Source: Deltaproteobacteria bacterium (GTDB taxonomy: Bacteria; Desulfobacterota; Desulfobacteria; Desulfobacterales; ETH-SRB1). From it: a DNA stretch of 43,356 nt. Location of the stretch: the NCBI GenBank assembly GCA_030272815.1, contig JAJSZT010000026.1, positions 1 to 43,356 on the forward strand, in the 5' to 3' direction. Each line of letters starts with the position of its first letter. Positions within the stretch are counted from its first letter, which is position 1. Shown here in pieces: positions 9,201-16,902 of this stretch. The notes under the pieces were generated by a model. The model saw nothing but the letters and a program-made list of their open reading frames with translations. It made no database searches and was not told the DNA's origin. Both the position numbers and the translations under genes were made by a program.

Positions 9201-9422
9201 TAATACTTTAAGGTTGAGAGGTTCTATATAAGTTACGTCGGCCGTTCCAGGGTCTGTCATTATAGTCGCAGGATTCGAGTTCACCAGCACTATCTCGTAG
9301 CCAAGGCTTCGCAAAGCCTTACAGGCCTGTGTGCCTGAATAATCGAACTCGCAAGCCTGGCCGATTATTATTGGACCTGAACCGATAATTAATACTTTAT
9401 TGATGTCGTTACGTCTGGGCAT
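6222..9422 (-). CDS. carB: Carbamoyl-phosphate synthase large subunit
   Basis: Makes carbamoyl phosphate for arginine and pyrimidine synthesis from bicarbonate, ammonia and two ATP, normally with the glutaminase subunit CarA. The 1066-residue protein has two homologous ATP-grasp halves: first [21 protein letters not shown] with [12 protein letters not shown], second [20 protein letters not shown] with [12 protein letters not shown]. It ends in an MGS-like allosteric domain ([20 protein letters not shown]). Length is near the usual ~1070. The start is supported by AAAGGAG 5-6 nt upstream of ATG 9422. carA is not adjacent, so the subunits are encoded apart. It converges with the GMP synthase gene. 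Confidence 0.97.
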   Translation of the reverse strand: [1066 protein letters not shown]

Positions 9423-9829
9423 AGAAACTCCTTTGATTGTAACAGTTCACAGTTCACGGTTCACGGTTATCGGTTATCGGTTATCGGTTATCGATTTACA
9501 GTTCACATTTTTATGTTTTGATCAACCATAAACCGTTTAACAGCTCAACAGCTACATAAGTTTTGGTATTATTTATGAAATATTCTGGCCAAACCATTTC
9601 AGATGTGTTTTATGCATTTTTTGCATCGATCTATACACCTTATTGTTATGAATGACAACTTCCATTTAAATTTTTGAGTTGATTGTAATCCTTGCAAGTG
9701 TGTAAATCGTTCTTGCAACAATTATTTGACAATAGTAAAATTTTATGTAGTTTTTATGAACTTTTATTGGTGTCTTAGTGCCTTTGTGGCTGAACTATTA
9801 CCTTTTTTCGAAGCTGTCAATTTTGAGTT
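9423..9829. other. Gap with heptad repeats upstream of carB
   Basis: About 400 bp with no gene. From 9443 to 9530 it contains heptad tandem repeats, GTTCACG passing into four copies of GTTATCG, with a weaker inverted partner near 9525-9545. At 9768-9797 is a single arm, TTGGTGTCTTAGTGCCTTTG, of a kind seen as the end of dispersed inverted-repeat elements. Divergent promoters for carB and the lipoprotein gene must lie here but cannot be fixed. Confidence 0.6.
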
Positions 9830-11827
9830 ATGAGAAAAATAAATTTAAATTTTGTTCTAATAGCAGTCCTGTTTTTATGCTCATGCGGGTTAAAAGATAT
9901 TTTTTTGCCTGTTCCTGTCAAGCTTGGCCCTGGGGATGAGTTGTTTTTAAAAGCAGAAAAATTGTATCAGGCTGAATCATATGAGAAAGCCCTTAATGCT
10001 TATAATGAGTATCTTTCCAGATTTCCTGATAGACCTCTTGCCGATGCTGCGCTCATAAAAACAGGGGCAATTTATACAGCGCTTGGAGATTATGCAAAAG
10101 CGCGTGATAGCTATCAACGTTTGATTGTTGAATATTCTGACAGCTCTTTTGTGCCTGAGGCAAGAGTTGAAAGGCTGGTTACATTTTATATTGAAGGTAA
10201 ATACGAAAAACTAATAAGGGAAGCTGACAGCGTTCTGGAAAAAATTGTATCCAGAATTCATATTCTGAGAATATATGTTCTGGTTGGTGATACTTATATT
10301 GCAATCGGTTCACCGTTGGATGCCTTACATTTTTATACATTAGCATTTGAGAAGTCAAAAGATCCGGAAAGAGAGACAGTTGTTTCGAAACTTAAGGAGA
10401 CAGTCGTACAGCTTGATAAAACAGATATTATGTCCATTGTAAAACACATGGGATATAAACCGCCCGCAGGCATGCTTATGTATTTATACGGCCTTAAAAA
10501 GGCTGAAGAGGAGCAATATGATGACGCTATAATGATGCTTTCCTACTTTGTCGACAGGTTTCCTGGGCATAATTATGCTGTGCAGGCGAAAAAGATTATA
10601 GAAGAACTCAGCACAAAGTCTGTATACAGTCGCTATACCATAGGTTGTTTGCTTCCTCTTAGCGGTTATTACAAAGACTTTGGCGTCAAGGCATTGAGAG
10701 GAATTGAACTTGCACTTGGGCAATTTTGCGCTCAGGGAGATCGGCCGTCTATTAAAATAATAATAAAGGATACAGGTTCTGATCCGGATATTGCCGTCAA
10801 TGCAGTAAAGGAATTGTTTGAAGAGCATGTTGCAGCGATTATCGGACCAATTTTTACTGCTGAGTCTGCGGCTTTAGAAGCACAAAGCAGGGGGATTTCT
10901 ATAGTTACTATAACCCAGAAAGATAATATAGCTGATACCGGAGATTATGTTTTCAGAAATTTTTTTACCCCCAAAATGCAGGTTGAAACAATTGTTTCTT
11001 ATGCAATTGAAGAGCTTGAGCTGAAAAATTTTGCAATCCTTTATCCAAATGAAAATTATGGTAAAGTGTTTATGAATCTTTTCTGGGATGAGGTTATGGC
11101 TTATGACGGGAAAGTAGTCGGGGTTGAATCTTACGAGATTGACAGCACTGATTTTGCTGATCCAATAAAGAAGCTTGTGGGGCTTTACTATGAATTGCCG
11201 GAGGATCTAAAAAATACAGACGAGCTGATTGAAGGCGAAGATAAAAGCGATGATTTTGAAGAACTTAAGGATGAAAATGAGGCTGATGAGTCTGTAGAGG
11301 AAGAGGGCTCTGTAGAGGATGAGGAAATTATAGAGGATGATGAGCCGGAGCCTGTTATTGATTTTGATGCTATATTTATTCCTGACTCACCGAAAAGAGC
11401 AGGACTTATTATCCCTCAGTTGTCATTTTATGATGTTGATAATGTATATCTTTTTGGTACCAATCTATGGCGTTCAGACATTTTAATCAAAATGGCGTAC
11501 CAATATGCACAGAATGCCATAATGCCCGATATCTTTTTTGCAGAAAGCTCTTTAGAAAATGTGAGAAATTTTGTCAGGACTTTTGAGAAGACTTTCAGGG
11601 AGAAGCCCGATTTCATAGAAGCTGTAGCTTATGATACCGCAATGATGTTGTTTCAGATAGTCAGCCGTCCGGATGTCCGATTCAGAAGCGCAGTAAAAAA
11701 TGAGCTAATGAAACTTAGTAATTTTCAGGGGGTGACAGGTCTTACTTCATTTGATAATAACGGGGAGCTTAAGAAAGATCTTTATCTTCTTAAAATTAAG
11801 GGTAATAAATTCGTTGAACTGGAATAG
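9830..11827 (+). CDS. LpoA-like penicillin-binding-protein activator lipoprotein
   Basis: A 665-residue predicted lipoprotein. The signal MRKINLNFVLIAVLFLCSC ends in a lipobox with Cys at about residue 19. TPR-like repeats follow (residues ~35-250, e.g. AEKLYQAESYEKALNAYNEY and AGDYAKARDSYQRLI-type units). The C-terminal half has a periplasmic-binding-protein fold of the Leu/Ile/Val-binding type (IGCLLPLSGYYKDFG, AAIIGPIFTAES, FAILYPNENYGK). This order matches the LpoA/YraM family, which activates peptidoglycan synthases from the outer membrane. An acidic insertion rich in Glu and Asp (about 465-510) interrupts the binding-protein fold and is unusual. The specific partner is unknown. Confidence 0.8.
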   Translation: MRKINLNFVLIAVLFLCSCGLKDIFLPVPVKLGPGDELFLKAEKLYQAESYEKALNAYNEYLSRFPDRPLADAALIKTGAIYTALGDYAKARDSYQRLIVEYSDSSFVPEARVERLVTFYIEGKYEKLIREADSVLEKIVSRIHILRIYVLVGDTYIAIGSPLDALHFYTLAFEKSKDPERETVVSKLKETVVQLDKTDIMSIVKHMGYKPPAGMLMYLYGLKKAEEEQYDDAIMMLSYFVDRFPGHNYAVQAKKIIEELSTKSVYSRYTIGCLLPLSGYYKDFGVKALRGIELALGQFCAQGDRPSIKIIIKDTGSDPDIAVNAVKELFEEHVAAIIGPIFTAESAALEAQSRGISIVTITQKDNIADTGDYVFRNFFTPKMQVETIVSYAIEELELKNFAILYPNENYGKVFMNLFWDEVMAYDGKVVGVESYEIDSTDFADPIKKLVGLYYELPEDLKNTDELIEGEDKSDDFEELKDENEADESVEEEGSVEDEEIIEDDEPEPVIDFDAIFIPDSPKRAGLIIPQLSFYDVDNVYLFGTNLWRSDILIKMAYQYAQNAIMPDIFFAESSLENVRNFVRTFEKTFREKPDFIEAVAYDTAMMLFQIVSRPDVRFRSAVKNELMKLSNFQGVTGLTSFDNNGELKKDLYLLKIKGNKFVELE

Positions 11828-11846
11828 TAACGGTTGTCGGTTCACA

Positions 11847-11874
11847 GTAGGGGCACGGAGCACCGTGCCCCTAC
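11847..11874. terminator. Bidirectional terminator hairpin
   Basis: A perfect 12-bp stem GTAGGGGCACGG / CCGTGCCCCTAC with loop AGCA between two convergent genes. The right arm includes the pfk stop codon. There is no strong T-run, and similar hairpins are common as dispersed repeats, so it may act as a terminator, a repeat, or both. Confidence 0.65.
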
Positions 11875-13196
11875 GAATTCTTAAATGAACTCTGTCCTGT
11901 TGCATGAAGCACACTTAGCCACAATTTACCGTTTGGATCAATTTTTTTTCGCTTGCCGGCTGAGGCGCCCATTGGGATATGAACAAAATAGTTGTTCCAG
12001 TGGCCGATTAGAACTCTCGTTTTTCCTGCCATGCCGGCATGAACGGCATCACGTCCCAGAAAGCTGCAAAAAACATGGTCATTTGCATTTGCCGGCAGAC
12101 TCCTAATCATATAACTGGGATCAATATATTTAAGTGATATATTAATGTTTCCGGATTGGAAATAAGATATTATTTTGTCTTTTAAAAACAGCCCTATATC
12201 CTTGAGCCTGATGTTTCCTGATTCATCACGTTCATTTTTATCGATTTCAAAGAACTTCTGGCCTGCTCCCTCAGCCACCAGTATTACAGCATGTTTCCTG
12301 AGATGGATACGCTTTTCAAGCGCGTTTAAAAAACCTTTTGGCCCTTCAAGATCAAAATCGACTTCCGGTATGAGCACAAAGTTTACATTCTGTTGAGCGA
12401 GGGCGCTTGTTGCCGTTATAAAACCGGAATACCTTCCCATAAGTTTTATAAGTCCTATTCCGTTTGGATATCCTACAGCTTCATTGTGGGCTCCCCTGAT
12501 CGCCTGTGTGGCCATTTCAACAGCGGTATCAAAACCGAAAGTCCTTGATACCATATAAATATCATTATCTATTGTTTTCGGTATTCCAATGACACTTATT
12601 TTCAGGCCCATTTTTGTTATGATATTGATTATCTTGGTTGCAGCCATAAGTGTTCCATCGCCCCCGATCATAAAAAGGATGCCTATGTTCATTTTCTTAA
12701 GGGTTTTGACAATTTTCTCTATTGACTGCGCTCCTCTTGAAGACCCTAAGATTGAACCACCCATTTCAAGTATATTGACAACTGATTCAGGTTTAAGATC
12801 CATTATCTCGTGGCCGTATTTTGGAATAAAGCCCTGGAGGCCGTATCTTATACCACAGACATTCCGGACCCCGTAACTGTAATAAAGTTCCAAAACTATT
12901 GAACGAATTATATCATTAAGACCAGGGCATAGCCCGCCGCATGTCACAATTGCACACCTTAGTTTGCCGGGATCGAAAAATATTTTGCTTCTGGGACCAG
13001 CCATTTCAAATGATGGGGGTATTTCCCCTGCCTTAACTGTCTTTATAAGCCTCTCAAATTTTACGTCTATTAATACCCTGTCATTATCGGGGACGAAATT
13101 TTGACTTTTTGCGCTTTTTTCCCATCTGCTAATCGGTGATAATATTTTTGGCTCACCTAAAGTCTCTATTTCTGCGTCGATGGAATTATAATCCAT
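11871..13196 (-). CDS. pfkA: 6-phosphofructokinase, probably ATP-dependent
   Basis: Phosphorylates fructose 6-phosphate to the 1,6-bisphosphate. The 441-residue protein belongs to the long-form PfkA-like family (TP0108/trypanosomal-like), with an N-terminal extension before CAIVTCGGLCPGLND. Diagnostic residues are GGDGT (Gly where PPi enzymes have Asp, favouring ATP) and PKTIDND (Lys as in PPi enzymes and trypanosomal ATP enzymes), followed by GFDTA, LMGRYSGFITA and LIPEVDF. ATP use is therefore inferred. The start is set at ATG 13196, with AGAGG about 6 nt upstream, rather than an upstream TTG at 13202. It converges with the lipoprotein gene across the hairpin. Confidence 0.9.
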   Translation of the reverse strand: MDYNSIDAEIETLGEPKILSPISRWEKSAKSQNFVPDNDRVLIDVKFERLIKTVKAGEIPPSFEMAGPRSKIFFDPGKLRCAIVTCGGLCPGLNDIIRSIVLELYYSYGVRNVCGIRYGLQGFIPKYGHEIMDLKPESVVNILEMGGSILGSSRGAQSIEKIVKTLKKMNIGILFMIGGDGTLMAATKIINIITKMGLKISVIGIPKTIDNDIYMVSRTFGFDTAVEMATQAIRGAHNEAVGYPNGIGLIKLMGRYSGFITATSALAQQNVNFVLIPEVDFDLEGPKGFLNALEKRIHLRKHAVILVAEGAGQKFFEIDKNERDESGNIRLKDIGLFLKDKIISYFQSGNINISLKYIDPSYMIRSLPANANDHVFCSFLGRDAVHAGMAGKTRVLIGHWNNYFVHIPMGASAGKRKKIDPNGKLWLSVLHATGQSSFKNS

Positions 13197-13286
13197 AACC
13201 AACCTCTATAGTTTAACAGTTCACGGTTTACGGTTCACGGGTTTTATTAATCGTTTCGGGTTAATTCCCCGAAGCTGTGATTTTCC

Positions 13287-13361
13287 GTCATTGCGAGGAG
13301 CGTCAGCGACGAAGCAATCTCAGCGCTATCAAGGAGATTGCTTCGCTTCGCTCGCAATGAC
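13287..13361. repeat. Dispersed palindrome (GTCATTGCGAGG type)
   Basis: Arms begin GTCATTGCGAGGAGCG and end CGCTTCGCTCGCAATGAC around AAGCAATCT / AGATTGCTT. This sequence type is a widespread intergenic palindromic repeat in many bacterial genomes. It sits with heptad-like GTTCACG repeats (13216-13240) in the gap between kdsD and pfk. Confidence 0.8.
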
Positions 13362-13389
13362 AGATACCGGTCTTCAGTGTCAGGATTCT

Positions 13390-14364
13390 TTACTTGCCAT
13401 TAAATTTAAAATCACCTTTACCTAATATATCGTGGAGATGCAAAATACCCTCAACTTTTCCAATTGAATTAGTTATTGGGAGGATAGTTATCTGATACTG
13501 TTCCATTATGTTAAGTGCATCATAAGCCGGAGAATCAGGGCTGACAGTTCGTGGATTTTTTGTCATAACATCTTCGACTGTAAGTTCAAAAATATTCTTT
13601 TTCTTTGCAATAATACGCCTTATATCACCATCGGTTATTATACCTGTAAGGATTTTATCTTTTGTTATGACAAGAGTTGTTCCCAGTTCAAGACGATTGA
13701 TTTCATCTATGGCGATTTCCATGCTTGTTCCCGCGAAAACTCCTGGTACAGCCTCTCCTGTTAGCATGATATCTTTAACTTTACTATAAAGCCGCCGGCC
13801 CAATATGCCTCCTGGATGAATTTTTTTGAAATCGCTGGGTTTAAAATGTTTTTTGTTAATGAGAACAACAGCAAGCGCATCCCCCATTGCAAGCATGGCG
13901 GTTGTGCTGGCAGTAGGTGCAAGGCCTAAAGGGCATGCTTCTTTTTTGACACCAACGTTAATTACTATATCACTGTGTTTTGCCAGGGTTGAGTGTATAT
14001 TCCCTGTAAAAGCTATAACCTTGCACCCTATCTTGCATATGCTTGGTAAAAGGATATTAAGCTCATCGGTTTCACCGCTGTAGGAAAGAGCAATAAATAT
14101 ATCATCCTGACATACCATGCCAAGATCTCCGTGCATGGCTTCAACAGGATGTAAAAATATTGATCTTGTGCCTGTGCTGTTCAGGGTGGCTACGATCTTT
14201 CTGCCCACTATTCCGGATTTGCCGATACCGCCTACTATTACACGACCGCTGGAATTGAAGATAAGTTCCACCATCTTGGAGAAATTGCCGTCAATTCTGT
14301 CTGTCAATCCAAGTATGCCCTCTGCTTCTATTTTAAGAACCTCAATTGCTTCTTTAATGATCAT
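13390..14364 (-). CDS. kdsD: Arabinose-5-phosphate isomerase
   Basis: Interconverts ribulose 5-phosphate and arabinose 5-phosphate, the entry to Kdo for lipopolysaccharide. The 324-residue protein has an N-terminal SIS domain (GRVIVGGIGKSGIVGRKIVATLNSTG, HPVEAMHGDLG, ALSYSGETDE) and two C-terminal CBS domains (from about residue 205), the standard KdsD/GutQ order and length. The ATG at 14364 has AAGGA about 10 nt upstream. No other Kdo gene (kdsA, kdsB, kdsC) adjoins it here, so KdsD rather than the sugar-catabolic GutQ is the default reading. Confidence 0.93.
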   Translation of the reverse strand: MIIKEAIEVLKIEAEGILGLTDRIDGNFSKMVELIFNSSGRVIVGGIGKSGIVGRKIVATLNSTGTRSIFLHPVEAMHGDLGMVCQDDIFIALSYSGETDELNILLPSICKIGCKVIAFTGNIHSTLAKHSDIVINVGVKKEACPLGLAPTASTTAMLAMGDALAVVLINKKHFKPSDFKKIHPGGILGRRLYSKVKDIMLTGEAVPGVFAGTSMEIAIDEINRLELGTTLVITKDKILTGIITDGDIRRIIAKKKNIFELTVEDVMTKNPRTVSPDSPAYDALNIMEQYQITILPITNSIGKVEGILHLHDILGKGDFKFNGK

Positions 14365-14390
14365 ATATATTATTTCCTTATTTGTAATAG

Positions 14391-14501
14391 TTCACCACGG
14401 ATTTTCACGGAATTACACTGAATTATCAAAATACTCTTCTCATCATTGCGAACGTCTCTGTTTACAATTTTCAGTGAAACTCCGTGTTGTTCCGTGGTGA
14501 A
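14391..14501 (-). mobile_element. Short derivative of GxxExxY-type inverted-repeat element
   Basis: Ends TTCACCACGGA and TCCGTGGTGAA enclose inner arms ACACTGAATT / AATTTTCAGTG. Read on the minus strand it matches both ends of the element at 34901-35142, which still carries pieces of a GxxExxY gene, but the gene is missing here apart from the final codons (DNSV-stop). It is about 111 bp long. Confidence 0.7.
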
Positions 14502-14623
14502 CTTTTGCCATTTTTTAAAAAAAGGCCGAACCGTTACCCTTAATTAAAAGGTTTAAGCTAAGTTGTCAATTTTTCGATTAAAAATCAAGCGCTCTTTTTT
14601 TGTTTACCGCCCCAACAAGAAGC

Positions 14624-14748
14624 TATAGACTTTCAGATAATTCATTTCACAAGGATAGAAGGAAAAATCTGAGTAAGTCGTGCTTATGTATACGTCGTCG
14701 AGGATTTTGACTGATAACGCAGTGAAATTATTTATCTGAAAGTCTATA
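14624..14748. repeat. 125-bp inverted-repeat element
   Basis: Arms at 14624-14650 and 14722-14748 match at 25 of 27 positions (TATAGACTTTCAGATAA... and complement). The ~70-bp middle can itself pair (AAAATC / GATTTT). It has no coding potential and is either a MITE or a structured RNA. Confidence 0.75.
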
Positions 14749-14820
14749 TTAATTTTTAGTTGACAATCAATTTTTAGTTGATTATATATTTCGCCTGCTT
14801 TTCTGAAGAGTATTTCTTGA

Positions 14821-14860
14821 AAGCCGGGGGAGCCCTTAATGTTCCCGAGGCTTTTTTTTT
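14821..14860 (+). terminator. Rho-independent terminator upstream of cysteine-rich gene
   Basis: A stem AAGCC-GGGGGA / TCCCGA-GGCTT followed by nine T residues. It ends about 30 nt before the start of the PxxKW gene. No gene precedes it for ~450 bp, so it either ends a small transcript or works as an attenuator in the leader. Confidence 0.75.
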
Positions 14861-14890
14861 GGGTTTAAGGTAAAAAAGGAGGTGGTTAAA

Positions 14891-15169
14891 TTGGTTTGTT
14901 CAACTGTTAGAGAAGGTGTGAATTGTCCATTTATGACTGCAAAGGGATGTAATTACAATGGCGGGATTTGCCATGAGATCGATGAGAAATGTAAAGGATG
15001 TAACCGCAGTACTGAATTTTCATCCAGATGGTATTGTACTGTATATCCGGATCCATCTTTAAAATGGAAAAATGGGGACTGTAACTTTGCTTCTCATGTT
15101 TCCGCAGCATCAAATGGTACAAAAGCAAAGCTTAATCCATTAAAGGCATCCAAGAGAAGGAACAAATAA
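14891..15169 (+). CDS. PxxKW family cysteine-rich protein
   Basis: A 92-residue soluble protein with many cysteines (VCSTVREGVNCPF, CNYNGGICHEI, KCKGCNRSTEF, YCTVYPDPSLKWKNGDC). It contains the signature P-x-x-K-W and a basic tail. The family is small, typical of Desulfobacterota-like bacteria, and of unknown function; the cysteine spacing suggests metal or Fe-S binding. I place the start at TTG 14891 because GGAGG (14878-14882) lies 8 nt upstream. The earlier GTG at 14882 overlaps that ribosome site. A terminator-like hairpin stands directly upstream. Confidence 0.82.
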   Translation: MVCSTVREGVNCPFMTAKGCNYNGGICHEIDEKCKGCNRSTEFSSRWYCTVYPDPSLKWKNGDCNFASHVSAASNGTKAKLNPLKASKRRNK

Positions 15170-15190
15170 TGTTGCTTTCGATCTACATAT

Positions 15191-15386
15191 AAACCCCGCT
15201 CAATTCAACCTATACCTCGAAAGGCCACAAATAACGATTTTTCGCTGGCCATGAACATCAATAGCAGCGTTGCTCAGACTTGCAATAGCCTGCTATTCCG
15301 CGCCTTCGCGCCTTGCTCTTGATGCTCATTGCTCACCGAAAAAAGCGCAATTTGTGACCTTCCGAGGTATAAATTGAGCGGGGTTT
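15191..15386. repeat. 196-bp MITE-like inverted-repeat element
   Basis: Long arms start AAACCCCGCTCAATT and end AATTGAGCGGGGTTT. The second part of each arm pairs as well (TATACCTCGAAAGGCCACAAAT against ATTTGTGACCTTCCGAGGTATA, few mismatches). The middle contains no ORF. It fills most of the gap before the aminotransferase. Confidence 0.8.
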
Positions 15387-15570
15387 ATTTATTTTATATC
15401 TTCCTGATTTTTAAAGCTCTTTTCCCTTGACATTTTTCCCGTCTAACCTGTAAGACCACTCAGATACAAACTCGTAACACTTTAACTTTTTGAATCAGGG
15501 TTCAGGAACTTTCCCTGATCCCCGATCCCAGGCCCCCGACGCCTGGAGCTACTTTTCGGAGCTTTTATTT

Positions 15571-16902
15571 ATGAATCCTATTGCGATACAGCTTAATAAT
15601 ATTATCGATAAAGGGAATCCCTATATAATGGGAATGCTGTCTAAACTTGGTAAAAATCTTTTTTTCCCAAAAGGTATCTTGAGCCAGAGCGCAGAGGCAA
15701 AGGAAAAAGCCTATAAGATTAACGCAACAATCGGTATAGCTAAAGAGCAGGGTAGAACCATGCATTTTGATTCGGTTGTATCGTCGATAAAGGAAATTCG
15801 TCCCAGAGAGTCATTAACCTATGCTCCATCATTTGGAATTCCTGCTTTAAGAAAGATATGGCAGAAATCTCAATTTGAAAAAAACCCTTCTCTATCCGGC
15901 AAATCTATAAGTATGCCTGTGGTTACATGCGGTATTACTCATGCCATAAGTGTGTTTGCAGATGTCTGGGTGGATCCGGGTGACGTTATAATATTACCCG
16001 ACATGATGTGGGGAAACTATAACCTTATTTTAAATGTTAGAAAAATGGCAAGAATCAGCAAATATCCTATTTTTTCAGAAAAAGGGGGATATAATCTTAA
16101 AGCCTTTGAGGGAAAGGTAAGGGATGAGGCAAAAAAACATGAAAAGATCATCGTTTTGCTTAATTTTCCGCATAATCCTACCGGATATACTCTTACCGAG
16201 AAAGAGGCAGACAGCATAGTTAAAACTCTTATTGATGTCGCAGAAGGGGGAACAAACGTAATCGCTGTGTCTGATGATGCTTATTTTGGACTCTTTTACG
16301 AAGAAGGGATATTAAAAGAATCTATATTTGCACGTCTTAATGGGCAGCATCCCAGGCTTCTTGCTATAAAGCTTGATGGCGCAACAAAAGAGAACTTCGT
16401 GTGGGGTTTGAGAGTAGGTTTTATTACGTACGGATGTCAAACTGAAGATGATCCCGCAAATATTTATGATGCTCTTGAAAGAAAAACTGCTGGAGGTATA
16501 AGAGGCTCCATATCCAATGCATCACATCTGGGTCAGTCTATAATATTAAAGTCTATGCAGCATGTAAAATATCCTGAAGAGAAGATAGAGAAGTTCGAAA
16601 TACTTAAAAATAGAGCGATGCGAGTTAAAGAAGTCCTTTCGGATTCCAGATACAAAGACGCCTGGGATGTTTATCCCTTTAATTCAGGGTACTTTATGTG
16701 TATCAGACTAAAGCGGGTTGATGCTGAAAAGCTCAGGCTTCATCTTCTGGAAAAATACGGAGTCGGGCTTATTTCCATGGGAGAATCCAATTTAAGAATA
16801 GCCTTTTCATGCCTGGAAGAGGACGATATCCCTGAGTTGTTCGATATCATATTAAAAGGGATTGAAGATTTAACCCTGTCACCAAATGGCTATATTTATT
16901 AA
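15571..16902 (+). CDS. PLP-dependent aminotransferase, class I/II
   Basis: A 443-residue fold-type I aminotransferase. Visible motifs are YAPSFGIPALRKIW (substrate-side start), the cofactor-contact region TCGITHAIS, NFPHNPTGYTLT (NPTG), SDDAYFG (Asp contacting the PLP ring nitrogen and the conserved Tyr), and KLDGATKENFVWGLRVGF, which should contain the Schiff-base Lys and the following Arg. Substrate is unknown. The reading frame is open upstream to a TTG at 15490, but that stretch is a degenerate CCCTGATCC-type repeat; ATG 15571 has GGAG 9 nt upstream and is preferred. Its 3' end overlaps the ClC gene by 17 nt, so the two are probably co-translated. Confidence 0.9.
   Translation: MNPIAIQLNNIIDKGNPYIMGMLSKLGKNLFFPKGILSQSAEAKEKAYKINATIGIAKEQGRTMHFDSVVSSIKEIRPRESLTYAPSFGIPALRKIWQKSQFEKNPSLSGKSISMPVVTCGITHAISVFADVWVDPGDVIILPDMMWGNYNLILNVRKMARISKYPIFSEKGGYNLKAFEGKVRDEAKKHEKIIVLLNFPHNPTGYTLTEKEADSIVKTLIDVAEGGTNVIAVSDDAYFGLFYEEGILKESIFARLNGQHPRLLAIKLDGATKENFVWGLRVGFITYGCQTEDDPANIYDALERKTAGGIRGSISNASHLGQSIILKSMQHVKYPEEKIEKFEILKNRAMRVKEVLSDSRYKDAWDVYPFNSGYFMCIRLKRVDAEKLRLHLLEKYGVGLISMGESNLRIAFSCLEEDDIPELFDIILKGIEDLTLSPNGYIY

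Noticed and set aside
8986-9231. Plus-strand ORFs across carB
   Set aside because: They are shadows of the strongly conserved carB coding strand.
15490-15570. N-terminal extension of the aminotransferase from a TTG start
   Set aside because: The 27 extra codons read through CCCTGATCC-type repeat DNA, and ATG 15571 has its own ribosome site.
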